Of a stretch of DNA of 64,000 nt, positions 25,941 through 34,420 are shown in pieces. The position numbers were made by a program, and so were the translations under genes. Source of the stretch: CAADGU01 sp035444285 (GTDB lineage Bacteria > Chloroflexota > Anaerolineae > Promineifilales > Promineifilaceae); the NCBI GenBank assembly GCA_035444285.1, contig DAOMOK010000021.1, positions 78,333-142,332 of the forward strand. The letters are read 5' to 3'. The notes below the pieces were generated by a model, which was given only the letters and a program-made list of their open reading frames with translations, was not told the DNA's origin and searched no databases. The number at the start of each line of letters is the position of its first letter. Position 1 is the stretch's first letter.

Positions 25941-27173
25941 ATGCGTAAACATCTTTCAAACTGGCAACAGCGCCTGGGTTTGGAGCCATACTGGTATCTG
26001 ATCCTGGGGGGATTGCTTCTGGTAACGATCCTCTTTATCAACCATCTGCGAACGGGCAACACGCCGACCGCAGCCGCCTTTGTCATTCCCGTTCTGAATC
26101 TGCCCATCTTCTGGTATGGCATTTGTATTGTGGGGGGGATTGCCTTAGGCGGTTATGTGGTTTCTAAACTGGCAAATGAACGGGCAATAGCTTTGTTTGA
26201 CCGGTATGTGCCACCAACTGTGCAAAAGCAGGACACGGCCGTACTCGGCCTCAGCGCCGAACTTAGCCTGAAATTGCAGCAGCGTCACATCACCACATTA
26301 GGCCAATTGCTCTTCCGCTGGGGGCTAGACCCGCGCAACTTAGGCTTCAAACCGGCCGAAATAGACACAATTGGTCAGGCGCTGGAAGAAACGCCGGGCG
26401 TGGAAACTTCATGGTTGATGGCCGGGCCACAAAACGGCGCCCCCTGGCGTATTTGGAACCCTGACCACGTTTGGAATGGGTTGATGGTTTGCCTGTTGTT
26501 TGCCGTCATTGGCGCCCGCCTGTACCATGTGTTGACCCCCTCACCCAGCATGGCGGCTTTTGGCATTGAGACCCCCTGGGATTACTTCCGCAATCCGATG
26601 CAGTTGATCAACATTCGCGCCGGTGGATTGGGTATTTATGGCGGTCTGGCCGGTGGGGCGCTGGGGCTGTTTATCTACACGCGCCGCCAGCGGATTCCTA
26701 CCCTGGCCTGGGCTGACCTGGCCGTTGTTGGCGTGGCTTTGGGGCAGGTATTTGGTCGCTGGGGCAACTTTTTCAACCAGGAATTGTACGGCCGTCCCAC
26801 CACGCTCCCCTGGGCCGTCACTATCAGCCAGGCCCATCGCCTGCCCGGCTATGAAGAATTCAGCCGGTTCCACCCCGCCTTTTTATATGAATCCCTCTGG
26901 AATTTGCTGGCCTTTCTGGTGCTGTATACCCTGGCCAAACGGTACAGCGCCCGCCTGCTCACCGGCGAATTAACCGCCCTCTACCTCATCTTTTACGCCA
27001 CCGGTCGTATCCTGCTGGAAATGGTGCGTCTGGACAGCCGTACCCTCAATTTGCTCGGCCTCGATCTGAACATGGCGGTGGCTACCTTCGTTTCCCTGCT
27101 GGTTGCCCTGATTATGGCGGCCTGGGTGCTGGCCCGCCGCTGGCGGCAAAGATCGGTAATCGGTAATCGGTAA
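25941..27173 (+). CDS. lgt: Prolipoprotein diacylglyceryl transferase with inserted alpha-CTD-like domain
   Basis: 410 residues (E. coli Lgt 291). Lgt moves diacylglyceryl from phosphatidylglycerol to the lipobox Cys of prolipoproteins. The family signature GRWGNFFNQELYGRPT is present, as are NIRAGGLGIYGGLAGG, HPAFLYESLWN and YATGRILLEMVRLDSR. Between the first helices (FWYGICIVGGIALGGYVVSK) and DHVWNGLMVCLLFAVIGARL, where other Lgt have a short loop, about 90 residues are inserted. Residues 102-150 (LSAELSLKLQQRHITTLGQL ... NLGFKPAEIDTIGQALEE) resemble the RNA polymerase alpha C-terminal domain or a related helix-hairpin-helix fold. The last residues (SVIGNR) are encoded by the start of a heptamer repeat. 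Confidence 0.9.
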   Translation: MRKHLSNWQQRLGLEPYWYLILGGLLLVTILFINHLRTGNTPTAAAFVIPVLNLPIFWYGICIVGGIALGGYVVSKLANERAIALFDRYVPPTVQKQDTAVLGLSAELSLKLQQRHITTLGQLLFRWGLDPRNLGFKPAEIDTIGQALEETPGVETSWLMAGPQNGAPWRIWNPDHVWNGLMVCLLFAVIGARLYHVLTPSPSMAAFGIETPWDYFRNPMQLINIRAGGLGIYGGLAGGALGLFIYTRRQRIPTLAWADLAVVGVALGQVFGRWGNFFNQELYGRPTTLPWAVTISQAHRLPGYEEFSRFHPAFLYESLWNLLAFLVLYTLAKRYSARLLTGELTALYLIFYATGRILLEMVRLDSRTLNLLGLDLNMAVATFVSLLVALIMAAWVLARRWRQRSVIGNR

Positions 27174-27232
27174 TCGGTAATCGGTTATCGGTAATCGGTT
27201 ATCGGTTAATGCTCAATTACTCAATTACCTAT
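27152..27232. repeat. Heptamer tract (atcggta) then octamers, overlapping the lgt end
   Basis: Eight near-identical 7-bp units (atcggta, ttatcgg) from 27152 to 27209, then caattact octamers. The lgt stop codon is one of the repeat units, so the repeat set the C-terminus. Confidence 0.85.
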
Positions 27233-27334
27233 TTACCCCCAACTTCAACTGCCCCATAATAAAGTTGTGTCTCTGTCACAATCCCGCCAGCTGCGGTGTT
27301 TTGTGGTGTGGAGGGGCACGATAGGAGTGCAACT

Positions 27335-28252
27335 ATGATTGAAATTGAAAATTTAGGGAAGGTGTTTGATACGTTCACGGCCGTGCAAAACCTCTCTCTC
27401 AATGTGCCTGCCGGGCAGCTTTTGGCGCTGCTGGGGCCAAACGGCGCGGGTAAAACAACCACTGTGCGCATGATTGGCGCAATTCTCAAACCCACTACCG
27501 GCTACGCCCGTGTGAACGGCTATGACGTGGTCACACAAGCTGACGGCGTGCGCCGCTCCATTGGTATGCTCACCGAGCAGCCCGGCCTGTATACACGCAT
27601 GAGTGGGTTGGAATATCTGGAGTTTTACGGCCGTCTCTACGGTATCCCCGACAAAGAAACCCGCGCCAGAGGCAAAGAAATGTTTGCCCGGTTTTATATG
27701 GCTGGGGCAGAAGAGAAGCGGTTAGGAACCTATTCCAAAGGTATGCGCCAGAAAGTTGGTCTCATCCGCTCTATGCTGCACAACCCCGCCGTGCTGCTGC
27801 TAGACGAACCTACCTCTGCTATGGACCCCCACAGCGCCAAACTGGTGCGCGATGCCATCCTCGAACTACGTAATGATCGCCGTACCGTCATCCTTTGCAC
27901 CCACAACCTGGCCGAAGCCGAACTATTGGCCGACAAGATCGCCATCATCAAACAAGGCCAGTTGGTTGCCCAGGGCACATTTGCCGAACTAAAGCAGCAG
28001 CTTCTAGGCCAGCCCCAACTGGAAGTGCGGGTAGACAAACTGCTTAACGGTGAGGTGAAAGAGTTGGAACACCTGATCACCGTCGAGTCCATCCATAACG
28101 ACACCATTCGCTACCGCACCGACAACCCGGACGTGATCAATCCCCAACTGGTGCGCTGCCTGGATGGCCTGGGCCTGGGTGTGATCTCCTTGCAGCCGGT
28201 TTCCCAAAGCCTGGAACAGATTTATTTGCGTGTAATCGAAGAAATTGAGTAA
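27335..28252 (+). CDS. ABC transporter ATP-binding protein
   Basis: 305 residues. Walker A is GPNGAGKTTT, the signature is the ABC-2 exporter variant YSKGMRQKVG, Walker B is AVLLLDEPTSAMDP and the switch His lies in ILCTHNLAEAE. The C-terminal 80 residues are the extension common in NatA-like exporters. It is 72 bp upstream of the permease gene, with a palindrome in between, and forms a transporter with it. The substrate is unknown. ATG at 27335 follows AGGAG; the frame start at 27296 is too early. Confidence 0.93.
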   Translation: MIEIENLGKVFDTFTAVQNLSLNVPAGQLLALLGPNGAGKTTTVRMIGAILKPTTGYARVNGYDVVTQADGVRRSIGMLTEQPGLYTRMSGLEYLEFYGRLYGIPDKETRARGKEMFARFYMAGAEEKRLGTYSKGMRQKVGLIRSMLHNPAVLLLDEPTSAMDPHSAKLVRDAILELRNDRRTVILCTHNLAEAELLADKIAIIKQGQLVAQGTFAELKQQLLGQPQLEVRVDKLLNGEVKELEHLITVESIHNDTIRYRTDNPDVINPQLVRCLDGLGLGVISLQPVSQSLEQIYLRVIEEIE

Positions 28253-28260
28253 AAGAGTTT

Positions 28261-28307
28261 GTAGTAGGCGATTTATCGCCGTATAAAGGCGATAAATCGC
28301 CTGCTAC
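28261..28307. repeat. Palindromic intergenic element (GTAGGCGATTTATCGCC type)
   Basis: Inverted repeat with arms of about 20 bp (28261-28280 and 28288-28307) between the ABC genes. It belongs to a set of small palindromes with a gcgatt...aatcgc core seen also near 32.05, 33.84, 47.93 and 54.56 kb. Confidence 0.75.
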
Positions 28308-28324
28308 GAAACAAAAAAGATGTT

Positions 28325-29782
28325 ATGGCTTCTTTAACTACATTCATCCCCGTTAAACAAAATTCTATTCGCATGGCGCTGGTGATTGCCCGGCGTGAAA
28401 TTCGGGATTCGTTCCGCGACTGGCGCATTATCATGCCCATTTTTCTGCTGACGCTGGCGTTTCCTGCCTTGATGAACTTTACCGCCCGGCGAGCGATCAC
28501 TTTTGCCGACCAGTATGGCGCTGAAATTATTGCCACACAGCTAATCCCCTTCCTGCTGCTGGTAGTCGGTTTCTTCCCCATGTCTTTTTCGCTCATCATT
28601 GCCCTGGAAACGTTTGTGGGTGAAAAGGAGCGCAACAGCCTGGAGCCGCTGCTGGCCTCACCGTTGAGCAATACAGAGTTGTATGCCGGTAAGATGCTGG
28701 CGGCGCTGGTGCCCCCGTTGACGGCCAGTTACCTGGGTATGTTGGTGTATATGGTCAGTCTATGGACAAATCTGGACTGGCGGCCAGAACCGGAATTGAT
28801 TGTCCAGGTGATGCTGCTGACGACAGTGCAAGGAGTGATTATGGTGGCGGCGGCGGTGGTGGTTTCCAGCCAGGCGACCAGCGTGCGTGCGGCCAACTTG
28901 CTGGCGAGTTTTATTATTGTGCCCATGGCCTTGCTGATTCAGTTTGAGGCGGGGGCGCTGTTTTGGGGAAACCATGCCGGGTTGTGGTGGCTGATAGTGG
29001 GGTTGGGGTTAACGGCCGTTGTCCTCATTCGCATGGGTCTCTATGTCTTTAACCGCGAGGAATTACTGGGTCGGGATATTGATCAGATTCGCCTGGGCTG
29101 GATGTTCCAGGTGTATTGGCGGCGCTTGAGTGGGCAAGGATGGCAGGGTCGGTATCCGCGCCCCCTTGCCTGGTACAAGGAAACATTTGCAATTTTTCCC
29201 GCACTTCTGCAACCAATGGGGGTATTGCTGCTGGCTTTTGCCGGCGCCGTCCTCTTTGGTATCTGGCTGGCTTACCGCTACACCCTGCCGCCAGACATGC
29301 AGGCGGAGCTAACCGGGGCCAATATGGTCGCCAATCTGGAAGAATATGCCTTCCTGTTTGCTGCCTTGCCAATAGTCATTATCCTGCAAAATGTACGTGT
29401 TATCGCTTTGCAGGCGTTGTTGGGCGTGTTCACCTTTGGCGTGTTGGCGGTTCTTATCTTTATGCTGCCCTGGGGTGTCATGGCCTTTTTAGCCGCGCAA
29501 TTTTACCTGGCGGGGCAGAATCCGTTTCAATTCTTGCTGGCGGCCTTTTTGCCCCATGCCCTCCTTGAATTTCCGGCGCTGCTCATTACCACCGCTGCCA
29601 TTTTGCGCTGGCAGGTGGTCATTATTCACCCCTCGCCTGACCATACCTTGAGCGAGAATTTCCTCATGCGCATGGCCGATTTCACCCGCATCTTCCTCGG
29701 TGTTGGCCTGCCGCTGCTCATCATGGCTGCTTTTGTGGAAGCGCACATTACTACGCGCGTGCTGCAAATGATATATGGCTAG
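28325..29782 (+). CDS. ABC-2 type transporter permease
   Basis: 485 residues. The N-terminal part is a typical ABC-2 permease (MALVIARREIRDSFRDWRII cytoplasmic start, helices around IIATQLIPFLLLVVGFFPMS, conserved LETFVGEKERNSLEPLLASP). About twelve hydrophobic segments are seen, twice the usual six, so the gene encodes a double-length permease. The ATP-binding protein is directly upstream. Export of a lipid, ion or drug is plausible but not shown. Confidence 0.88.
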   Translation: MASLTTFIPVKQNSIRMALVIARREIRDSFRDWRIIMPIFLLTLAFPALMNFTARRAITFADQYGAEIIATQLIPFLLLVVGFFPMSFSLIIALETFVGEKERNSLEPLLASPLSNTELYAGKMLAALVPPLTASYLGMLVYMVSLWTNLDWRPEPELIVQVMLLTTVQGVIMVAAAVVVSSQATSVRAANLLASFIIVPMALLIQFEAGALFWGNHAGLWWLIVGLGLTAVVLIRMGLYVFNREELLGRDIDQIRLGWMFQVYWRRLSGQGWQGRYPRPLAWYKETFAIFPALLQPMGVLLLAFAGAVLFGIWLAYRYTLPPDMQAELTGANMVANLEEYAFLFAALPIVIILQNVRVIALQALLGVFTFGVLAVLIFMLPWGVMAFLAAQFYLAGQNPFQFLLAAFLPHALLEFPALLITTAAILRWQVVIIHPSPDHTLSENFLMRMADFTRIFLGVGLPLLIMAAFVEAHITTRVLQMIYG

Positions 29783-29785
29783 TAC

Positions 29786-29876
29786 CCGTATTCGGTAATC
29801 CGTAATCCGTAATTCGAAGGCACCACCTCTGGAAAATCTGTCGGATAACGGTATTCGGACTTCGGGTTACGGATAC
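29786..29876. repeat. Heptamer repeat tract after the ABC permease
   Basis: Units of cgtaatc/ggtaatc on the left and reverse units (ggataac, gggttac) on the right make a loose inverted repeat around a 25-bp spacer; it may also act as a terminator. Confidence 0.65.
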
Positions 29877-29984
29877 CAGGTCGGTGGCGTCAGGTATATA
29901 GACAACTTCTTACCTGATCGCTGCTGGCGCTTGTCCTGCCTGCCGTGTCGCTTTATACTCCGTCTTCTGCCTGGAGGTCGGCAT

Positions 29985-31316
29985 ATGCGACAACGAAATG
30001 TTTTTTTATTCTGGCTGCCCCTGTTCTTAAGCTGGTTGCTGATGACGGCTGAAGGCCCCATCGTCAGCGCCACCATCAACCGCCTGCCCAATGAGGTGAT
30101 TATGCTGGCGGCGATGGGCATTGTGGTCAGCCTGTCGGTGATGATTGAAAGCCCCATCATCAATATGCTGGCGACTTCGACGGCGCTGGTGAAGGATCGG
30201 GCTACCTTTTTGTTGGTGCGGCGTTTTACCATTCATTGGATGGTTTTGCTCACGGCCGTGACCATCCTCATTGCCTTTACCCCCGTTTTTAACCTGGTGA
30301 TGGATTGGATGGGCGCGCCCCCGGAAGTGGCCGTCTGGGTGCGTCCTGGTATGCAGATCATGACCTTTTGGAGCGCGGCTATTGCCTGGCGGCGCTTTTT
30401 GCAGGGGGTGTTGATTGCCTATGGGCAGCCGGGTAAGATGGCCTGGGGCACGGCCGTGCGGTTGGCAGCGTCCGGTGGGGTAGCGATTGTGTGCGGGCTT
30501 TTTTCTCCCTGGCCCGGTGTGGTCATTGGCGCGCTGGCGCTGATGGCCGGGGTGGTGGCCGAAGCGATTTTTGCCACGGCGGCGGTACGGCCGTTGCTGC
30601 AAAACCAACTCAGCCCCAGCGCGCCATTGGTGAGTGGGTCTGCGCTTTCTTATCGCCAGCTATTCTGGTTTCACCTGCCGCTGGCAGCTACCAGCCTGAT
30701 GATTTTGATGGTGCAGCCGCTGGTTACCAGCAGCCTGGCCAAGCTGGATAATCCGGTGGCGTCACTGGCGGCCTGGCCGGTGCTGTTTCAGGTATTGCTG
30801 ATGGCCCGCGCGGCGGCCTTTGCCCTGCCAGAAGTGGTGATCGCCCTGAGTAACGGCCCCGAATCTTTTACGATGATTCGTCGTTTTGCCCGGAATCTGG
30901 CGTTGGCCGTCACCCTCTTCATGCTCCTGTTTATCTTCACACCGCTTTCTACCTTTTACCTGTTTGTGGTGCAGGATATGACGGCCCAGGTAGGGGCGCT
31001 GGCGCAATATACCCTGGTCTTTTATCTCTTTTTTCCCGGCCTGACAGTGGTGGGCATGTGGCTGCGGGGAATGTTGATTCACGGCCGTCACACCACCGAT
31101 GTGAACGTGGCGATGGCGGTGAATCTGGTGGTCACGGCCGTGACGCTGGCGTTGGGAGTTCGGCTGCGTTTGCCCGGTTTACCATCGGCGGCGGCGGCGC
31201 TGAATCTGGCGCTTGTCAGCGAAATCTTTTATCTGTCCTGGCGGGCGCAGCGCATGATTCCCATGAGCCTGTTTGCCTTTAGCCGTACCCGCGCCAAACC
31301 GACGCTGCCGGGGTAA
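29985..31316 (+). CDS. Multi-pass membrane protein, MATE/MOP-like
   Basis: 443 residues with about 12 hydrophobic helices (LFWLPLFLSWLLMTAEGPIV, LAAMGIVVSLSVMIESPIIN, VVIGALALMAGVVAEAIFAT). The overall size and helix pattern suggest the MATE/polysaccharide-flippase superfamily, close to the ANKH-like group, but I see no diagnostic motif, so substrate and mechanism are open. It would act in the cytoplasmic membrane. ATG at 29985 has GGAGG 8 nt upstream. Single gene in the plus-strand series; a 14-bp repeat follows. Confidence 0.6.
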   Translation: MRQRNVFLFWLPLFLSWLLMTAEGPIVSATINRLPNEVIMLAAMGIVVSLSVMIESPIINMLATSTALVKDRATFLLVRRFTIHWMVLLTAVTILIAFTPVFNLVMDWMGAPPEVAVWVRPGMQIMTFWSAAIAWRRFLQGVLIAYGQPGKMAWGTAVRLAASGGVAIVCGLFSPWPGVVIGALALMAGVVAEAIFATAAVRPLLQNQLSPSAPLVSGSALSYRQLFWFHLPLAATSLMILMVQPLVTSSLAKLDNPVASLAAWPVLFQVLLMARAAAFALPEVVIALSNGPESFTMIRRFARNLALAVTLFMLLFIFTPLSTFYLFVVQDMTAQVGALAQYTLVFYLFFPGLTVVGMWLRGMLIHGRHTTDVNVAMAVNLVVTAVTLALGVRLRLPGLPSAAAALNLALVSEIFYLSWRAQRMIPMSLFAFSRTRAKPTLPG

Positions 31317-31318
31317 TG

Positions 31319-31357
31319 GGTGGCAGATAGCAGGTGGCAAGTAGCAGGTGGCACGTG
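31319..31357. repeat. 14-bp tandem repeat
   Basis: Two and a half copies of a 14-bp unit (ggcaagtagcaggt), itself two 7-bp halves, between the membrane protein and the hydrolase genes. Confidence 0.75.
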
Positions 31358-31391
31358 AATACCTGCAACCGGCCACTATTATGAGGTTGTT

Positions 31392-32021
31392 ATGATTGAA
31401 ATCCTACAACTCCCCCTGGGGCCATTGCAAACGAATTGTTATCTATTGGGCTGCCAGCAGACGATGGAAGCGGCGATCATTGATCCGGCCTGGGATGGGC
31501 GCGGGATTGCGGCTACGGCCGTGGAAAAAGGGTACATCGTCACCCACATCCTGCTCACCCATGCCCACTTTGACCACGTGGGTGGCCTGGCCCAACTGCA
31601 AGAAGAAACCAACGCCCCCATTTACATCCATCCCGACGCCGTCACCATGCTCTCCCAGGCCACCATGTCCGCCGCCTTTTTTGGCCTGACCATTCCTGAC
31701 CCGCCAGAGCCGGATCATCTGCTGGCCGAAGGAGATGTGATCCAGGTAGGGAAGCTGTCACTGGAGGTGTTGTATACACCCGGTCATGCGCCCGGCCATG
31801 TCTGTTTTTATTTACCGGCGTACCGGGTTATTTTTGATGGGGATGTGTTGTTCCAGCAGAGCATCGGCCGTACCGATTTGCCCGGCGGCGACCATACCAC
31901 ATTGATGCGTAGTATTCGCCAAAAACTGCTTACCTTGCCAGACGAGACGCACGTCCTCAGCGGACATGGCCCCGCTACCACCATCGGCGAAGAGCGCGAA
32001 GGTAACCCGTTTTTGCTGTAG
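31392..32021 (+). CDS. Metallo-beta-lactamase-fold hydrolase (glyoxalase II-like)
   Basis: 209 residues, cytoplasmic. It has the dinuclear metal motif THAHFDHVGG, further ligand histidines in GHAPGHVCFYL and SGHGPATTIGEER, and the metal-bridging Asp in IFDGDVLFQQSIGRTDLPGG. This pattern is that of the YcbL/GloB-like subgroup, which hydrolyses thioesters such as S-lactoylglutathione or related compounds. The C-terminal glutathione-binding domain of true glyoxalase II is absent, so the substrate is uncertain. Not clearly in an operon. Confidence 0.88.
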   Translation: MIEILQLPLGPLQTNCYLLGCQQTMEAAIIDPAWDGRGIAATAVEKGYIVTHILLTHAHFDHVGGLAQLQEETNAPIYIHPDAVTMLSQATMSAAFFGLTIPDPPEPDHLLAEGDVIQVGKLSLEVLYTPGHAPGHVCFYLPAYRVIFDGDVLFQQSIGRTDLPGGDHTTLMRSIRQKLLTLPDETHVLSGHGPATTIGEEREGNPFLL

Positions 32022-32087
32022 GTTCCACGTTTGTAGCGGGCGATTCATCGCCTACAGACGGCGCTAAAGTGCCTGCTACGAACCTGG
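32021..32087. repeat. Imperfect palindromic element between convergent genes
   Basis: Outer arms aggttc/gaacct and an inner gtagcggg...cctgctac pair surround gcgattcatcgc. It lies between the ends of the hydrolase and LysM genes and may end both transcripts. Confidence 0.55.
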
Positions 32088-33500
32088 TAAAGCAGTGGGG
32101 GAAGGCGTAAAAGTGGGGGTGGGCGTAGCGGTGGGGAACGCGCCCAACCAGTTGAAGCAGGCGGGGTTGCTGCTTTCGCCGCCAAAGGTGTAAATGGGCA
32201 GTCCGTCCGAGCGGTAGCCGGTGACGTTCACAATGCTGACGCGCCAACAAAGCTGGCGCGTTTCCGGCACATCAGGGCGCCACTCTGAGGGGACGATGAA
32301 GGAACTGTCGCGGGTGAATCCTCGCTGCGGCAGCGTATCCAGCAAGTTCACATCGGCCAGTTCCACCATGTACCATTCGGCGGCGGTGAGATTTTTCACG
32401 GCCGTCCACTGCAATCGCACCACGCCATCCGGCGGCTCAATCACCGTTTCGTTGACCGGGTAGAGCAGCTTTGGTCCGGCGGGCGGTGGTGTATTGGTGG
32501 GCGTGGGGGACGGCCCCGGCGTGGGCGGAATATCTTCCACACTACCATAGCTGATGCGCGGAATGCAAACTGTATCCCCTGGCTGCAAAATAGTGGCGTC
32601 GGTAATGCGGTTTACCTGTGCCAGTAACTCAAACGGAATGCCAAACTGGGAAGCAATTGCCACAATGGAGTCGCCCGACTGCACTTCGTACCGGTCGCAG
32701 CCACGCGGATCGGCGATGACTGTCTCGCCATTCACCTCAACGGTGATGATTTCCAAAGGTGGTGTAGGCGTGGGCCAGGGGATGAGCAGGTTCTGGTTGA
32801 CCTGAATTTGGGCGTTGTCCGCTAAACCGTTGAGCGCAGTGATGCTGTCCATGGAAACCCGGTAGACAAACGAGAGGCCAAACAGCGTCTCGCCGCTGCT
32901 AACGGTATGGGAGCGCGGCGGCGGCGGCGTTTCGGTGGGGGCCGGGGTGGGTGTGATGGTGGGGGTGAGTGTAGGCGGCTGGGTTTCGGTGGGCAGCGGC
33001 GTCCAGGTAGGGGTGAAGGTGATGGTAGGCGGGATGGGCGTCACGGAAGGAGCGATGACCATACTGACTTCATCGGGGCGGTACTGCCAGACAAGCGAAG
33101 CCAGAATGATGATGAACACGGTGAACACGGCCGTCATCACCAATACCAACGGCGCCTGCCGTTCCCGCATGACACTTTCGACCACATCCGGCACGGGCAT
33201 AGGGGGCACGGCCGTTACTTCTGGTTCTGGCGTACTGGCAGTGGGGGGCATGGCCCCTTCAGCTTCGTTCAGGGCAGGCGTGACCGGTTCCGGTTCAGAA
33301 ATGAGCGGTTCGGCCGTTATCTCGGCGGTAGGTACGGGGGTGGGTGCTTCTGGTGGCGCGGCGGTTTCCGTGACCGGAGGGGACAGCGGCGGCAGCCGGT
33401 AGCCGCACATCAGACAAACGCTGGCTTCTTCCGCCACTACCGCATCACACACCGGGCAGCGTCGCTCTTCAGGGGTAAAATTTACCTTCTCACTCATCAT
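32076..33500 (-). CDS. Zinc-ribbon, membrane-anchored LysM protein
   Basis: 474 residues. The N-terminus is a zinc ribbon (CPVCDAVVAEEASVCLMCGY), followed by a Pro/Thr/Glu-rich stretch, one membrane helix (VLVMTAVFTVFIIILASLVW), a second Thr/Pro linker, LysM 1 (HTVSSGETLFGLSFVYRVSM), LysM 2 (YEVQSGDSIVAIASQFGIPF), another linker and a C-terminal fibronectin-like beta domain of about 100 residues (VRLQWTAVKNLTAAEWYMVE). The zinc ribbon should be cytoplasmic and the LysM part outside, contacting cell-wall glycans. Divergent from the OsmC gene. Confidence 0.8.
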   Translation of the reverse strand: MMSEKVNFTPEERRCPVCDAVVAEEASVCLMCGYRLPPLSPPVTETAAPPEAPTPVPTAEITAEPLISEPEPVTPALNEAEGAMPPTASTPEPEVTAVPPMPVPDVVESVMRERQAPLVLVMTAVFTVFIIILASLVWQYRPDEVSMVIAPSVTPIPPTITFTPTWTPLPTETQPPTLTPTITPTPAPTETPPPPRSHTVSSGETLFGLSFVYRVSMDSITALNGLADNAQIQVNQNLLIPWPTPTPPLEIITVEVNGETVIADPRGCDRYEVQSGDSIVAIASQFGIPFELLAQVNRITDATILQPGDTVCIPRISYGSVEDIPPTPGPSPTPTNTPPPAGPKLLYPVNETVIEPPDGVVRLQWTAVKNLTAAEWYMVELADVNLLDTLPQRGFTRDSSFIVPSEWRPDVPETRQLCWRVSIVNVTGYRSDGLPIYTFGGESSNPACFNWLGAFPTATPTPTFTPSPTALPGS

Positions 33501-33873
33501 GCCAACTCAAAACGGGGCATTATATCAGAGATAAAGGGGGGCACAAACGCGACGGCCGTTGTGCCAACCGCTCTCTCATTTTATGGAGAATTCAAATAGA
33601 GTTTGTGCAAACTTTAGCGATGCAGACCTGACAGGTTTCAGAAAACCTGTCAGGTCTATTGTCCAACTTCTAACTGAATTATCTATAGGTTTTGACATGA
33701 CACGTGATGCGTGGTAGGAGAAACCCTCACGCCACACATTACGTGTCATTGAAGGTGAGGAATGTCACTAACGGCCGTGCCGCTGTAAGGCTACACTGGA
33801 TAGCATCGTCAAATGGGCAAATAATTGATATTTGGTAAGGCGATTTTCCAAATCGCCCACTAATGGAGAAAGA
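33501..33873. other. 373-bp divergent intergenic region
   Basis: No gene seen. It contains two ACGGCCGT octamers, a 15-bp inverted repeat at 33624-33657 that nearly copies the atp terminator sequence, an imperfect inverted repeat with arms gacacgtgatgcgtgg and ccacacattacgtgtc around 33697-33750, and a small palindrome at 33835-33860 next to the OsmC start. Promoters for both flanking genes must lie here, but none is clear. Confidence 0.5.
33624..33657. repeat. Perfect hairpin, near copy of the atp terminator
   Basis: 15-bp arms (33624-33638 and 33643-33657) with a 4-nt loop. The arm agacctgacaggttt matches the hairpin at 23788-23819 almost exactly although the flanking genes are unrelated. 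Confidence 0.7.
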
Positions 33874-34290
33874 ATGGAAGCAAAAGTTACATGGAATAAA
33901 GGATTACATTTTACAGCGACCACCCCTGACGGGATGAGCCTTGAGCTAGAAAGCAGCCCGCCACCAGGTGAACAAAAGAAGGGGATGAGTCCCATGCAGT
34001 TGCAAGCTGTAGCTACCGTTGGCTGCACGGCCATGGATGTCATCTCCATTTTGGAGAAGATGCGGCTGGATGTGACCGGGTTTGAGGTGAACTTCAACGG
34101 CGAACGGGCCACCGACCACCCGAAGGTGTTTACGGATATTGAAGTGGAATATGTGGTGTACGGCCGTGACCTGGACCCCACCAAAGTAGAAAAAGCGGTC
34201 AACCTGTCCATCGAGCGTTACTGCTCCGTCCACGCCATGCTTTCTAAAGCCGTGCCTATGCATCACACCATTCGCATTGTCGAAGAGTGA
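33874..34290 (+). CDS. OsmC family protein
   Basis: 138 residues, the usual size. OsmC/Ohr proteins reduce organic hydroperoxides with two cysteines. One Cys lies in the helix AVATVGCTAMDVISILEKMR and a second in NLSIERYCSVHAMLSKAVPM, the two expected positions. This looks closer to the YhfA-like subgroup than to Ohr, so the peroxide role is less sure. ATG at 33874 has GGAG upstream; the frame start at 33832 lies in a palindrome. Confidence 0.88.
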   Translation: MEAKVTWNKGLHFTATTPDGMSLELESSPPPGEQKKGMSPMQLQAVATVGCTAMDVISILEKMRLDVTGFEVNFNGERATDHPKVFTDIEVEYVVYGRDLDPTKVEKAVNLSIERYCSVHAMLSKAVPMHHTIRIVEE

Positions 34291-34308
34291 GTTCGTCTCA
34301 CTCTTCGC
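34281..34308 (+). terminator. Hairpin at the OsmC stop codon
   Basis: An 11-bp inverted repeat (cgaagagtgag and its complement, 5-nt loop) whose left arm includes the stop codon. No T-run follows. Confidence 0.5.
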
Positions 34309-34315
34309 CTCATGT

Positions 34316-34378
34316 TATAATCCTCGCCACACCTTGATAACTTAAACAGGCGAACGCTGGCAGCATCGTTCGCCTGTT
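34316..34378 (+). promoter_or_regulatory. Candidate sucC promoter and leader hairpin
   Basis: A perfect TATAAT at 34316-34321 (only a weak -35 match about 18 bp upstream) is followed, within the likely leader, by a perfect 12-bp inverted repeat (34345-34356 with 34367-34378). The hairpin ends 42 nt before the sucC start and has no T-run, so it might affect RNA stability or be a regulatory leader. Confidence 0.4.
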
Positions 34379-34420
34379 CTATGTACAGGCAACATTTCCC
34401 ACAGCAAAGGAGACAGAATA

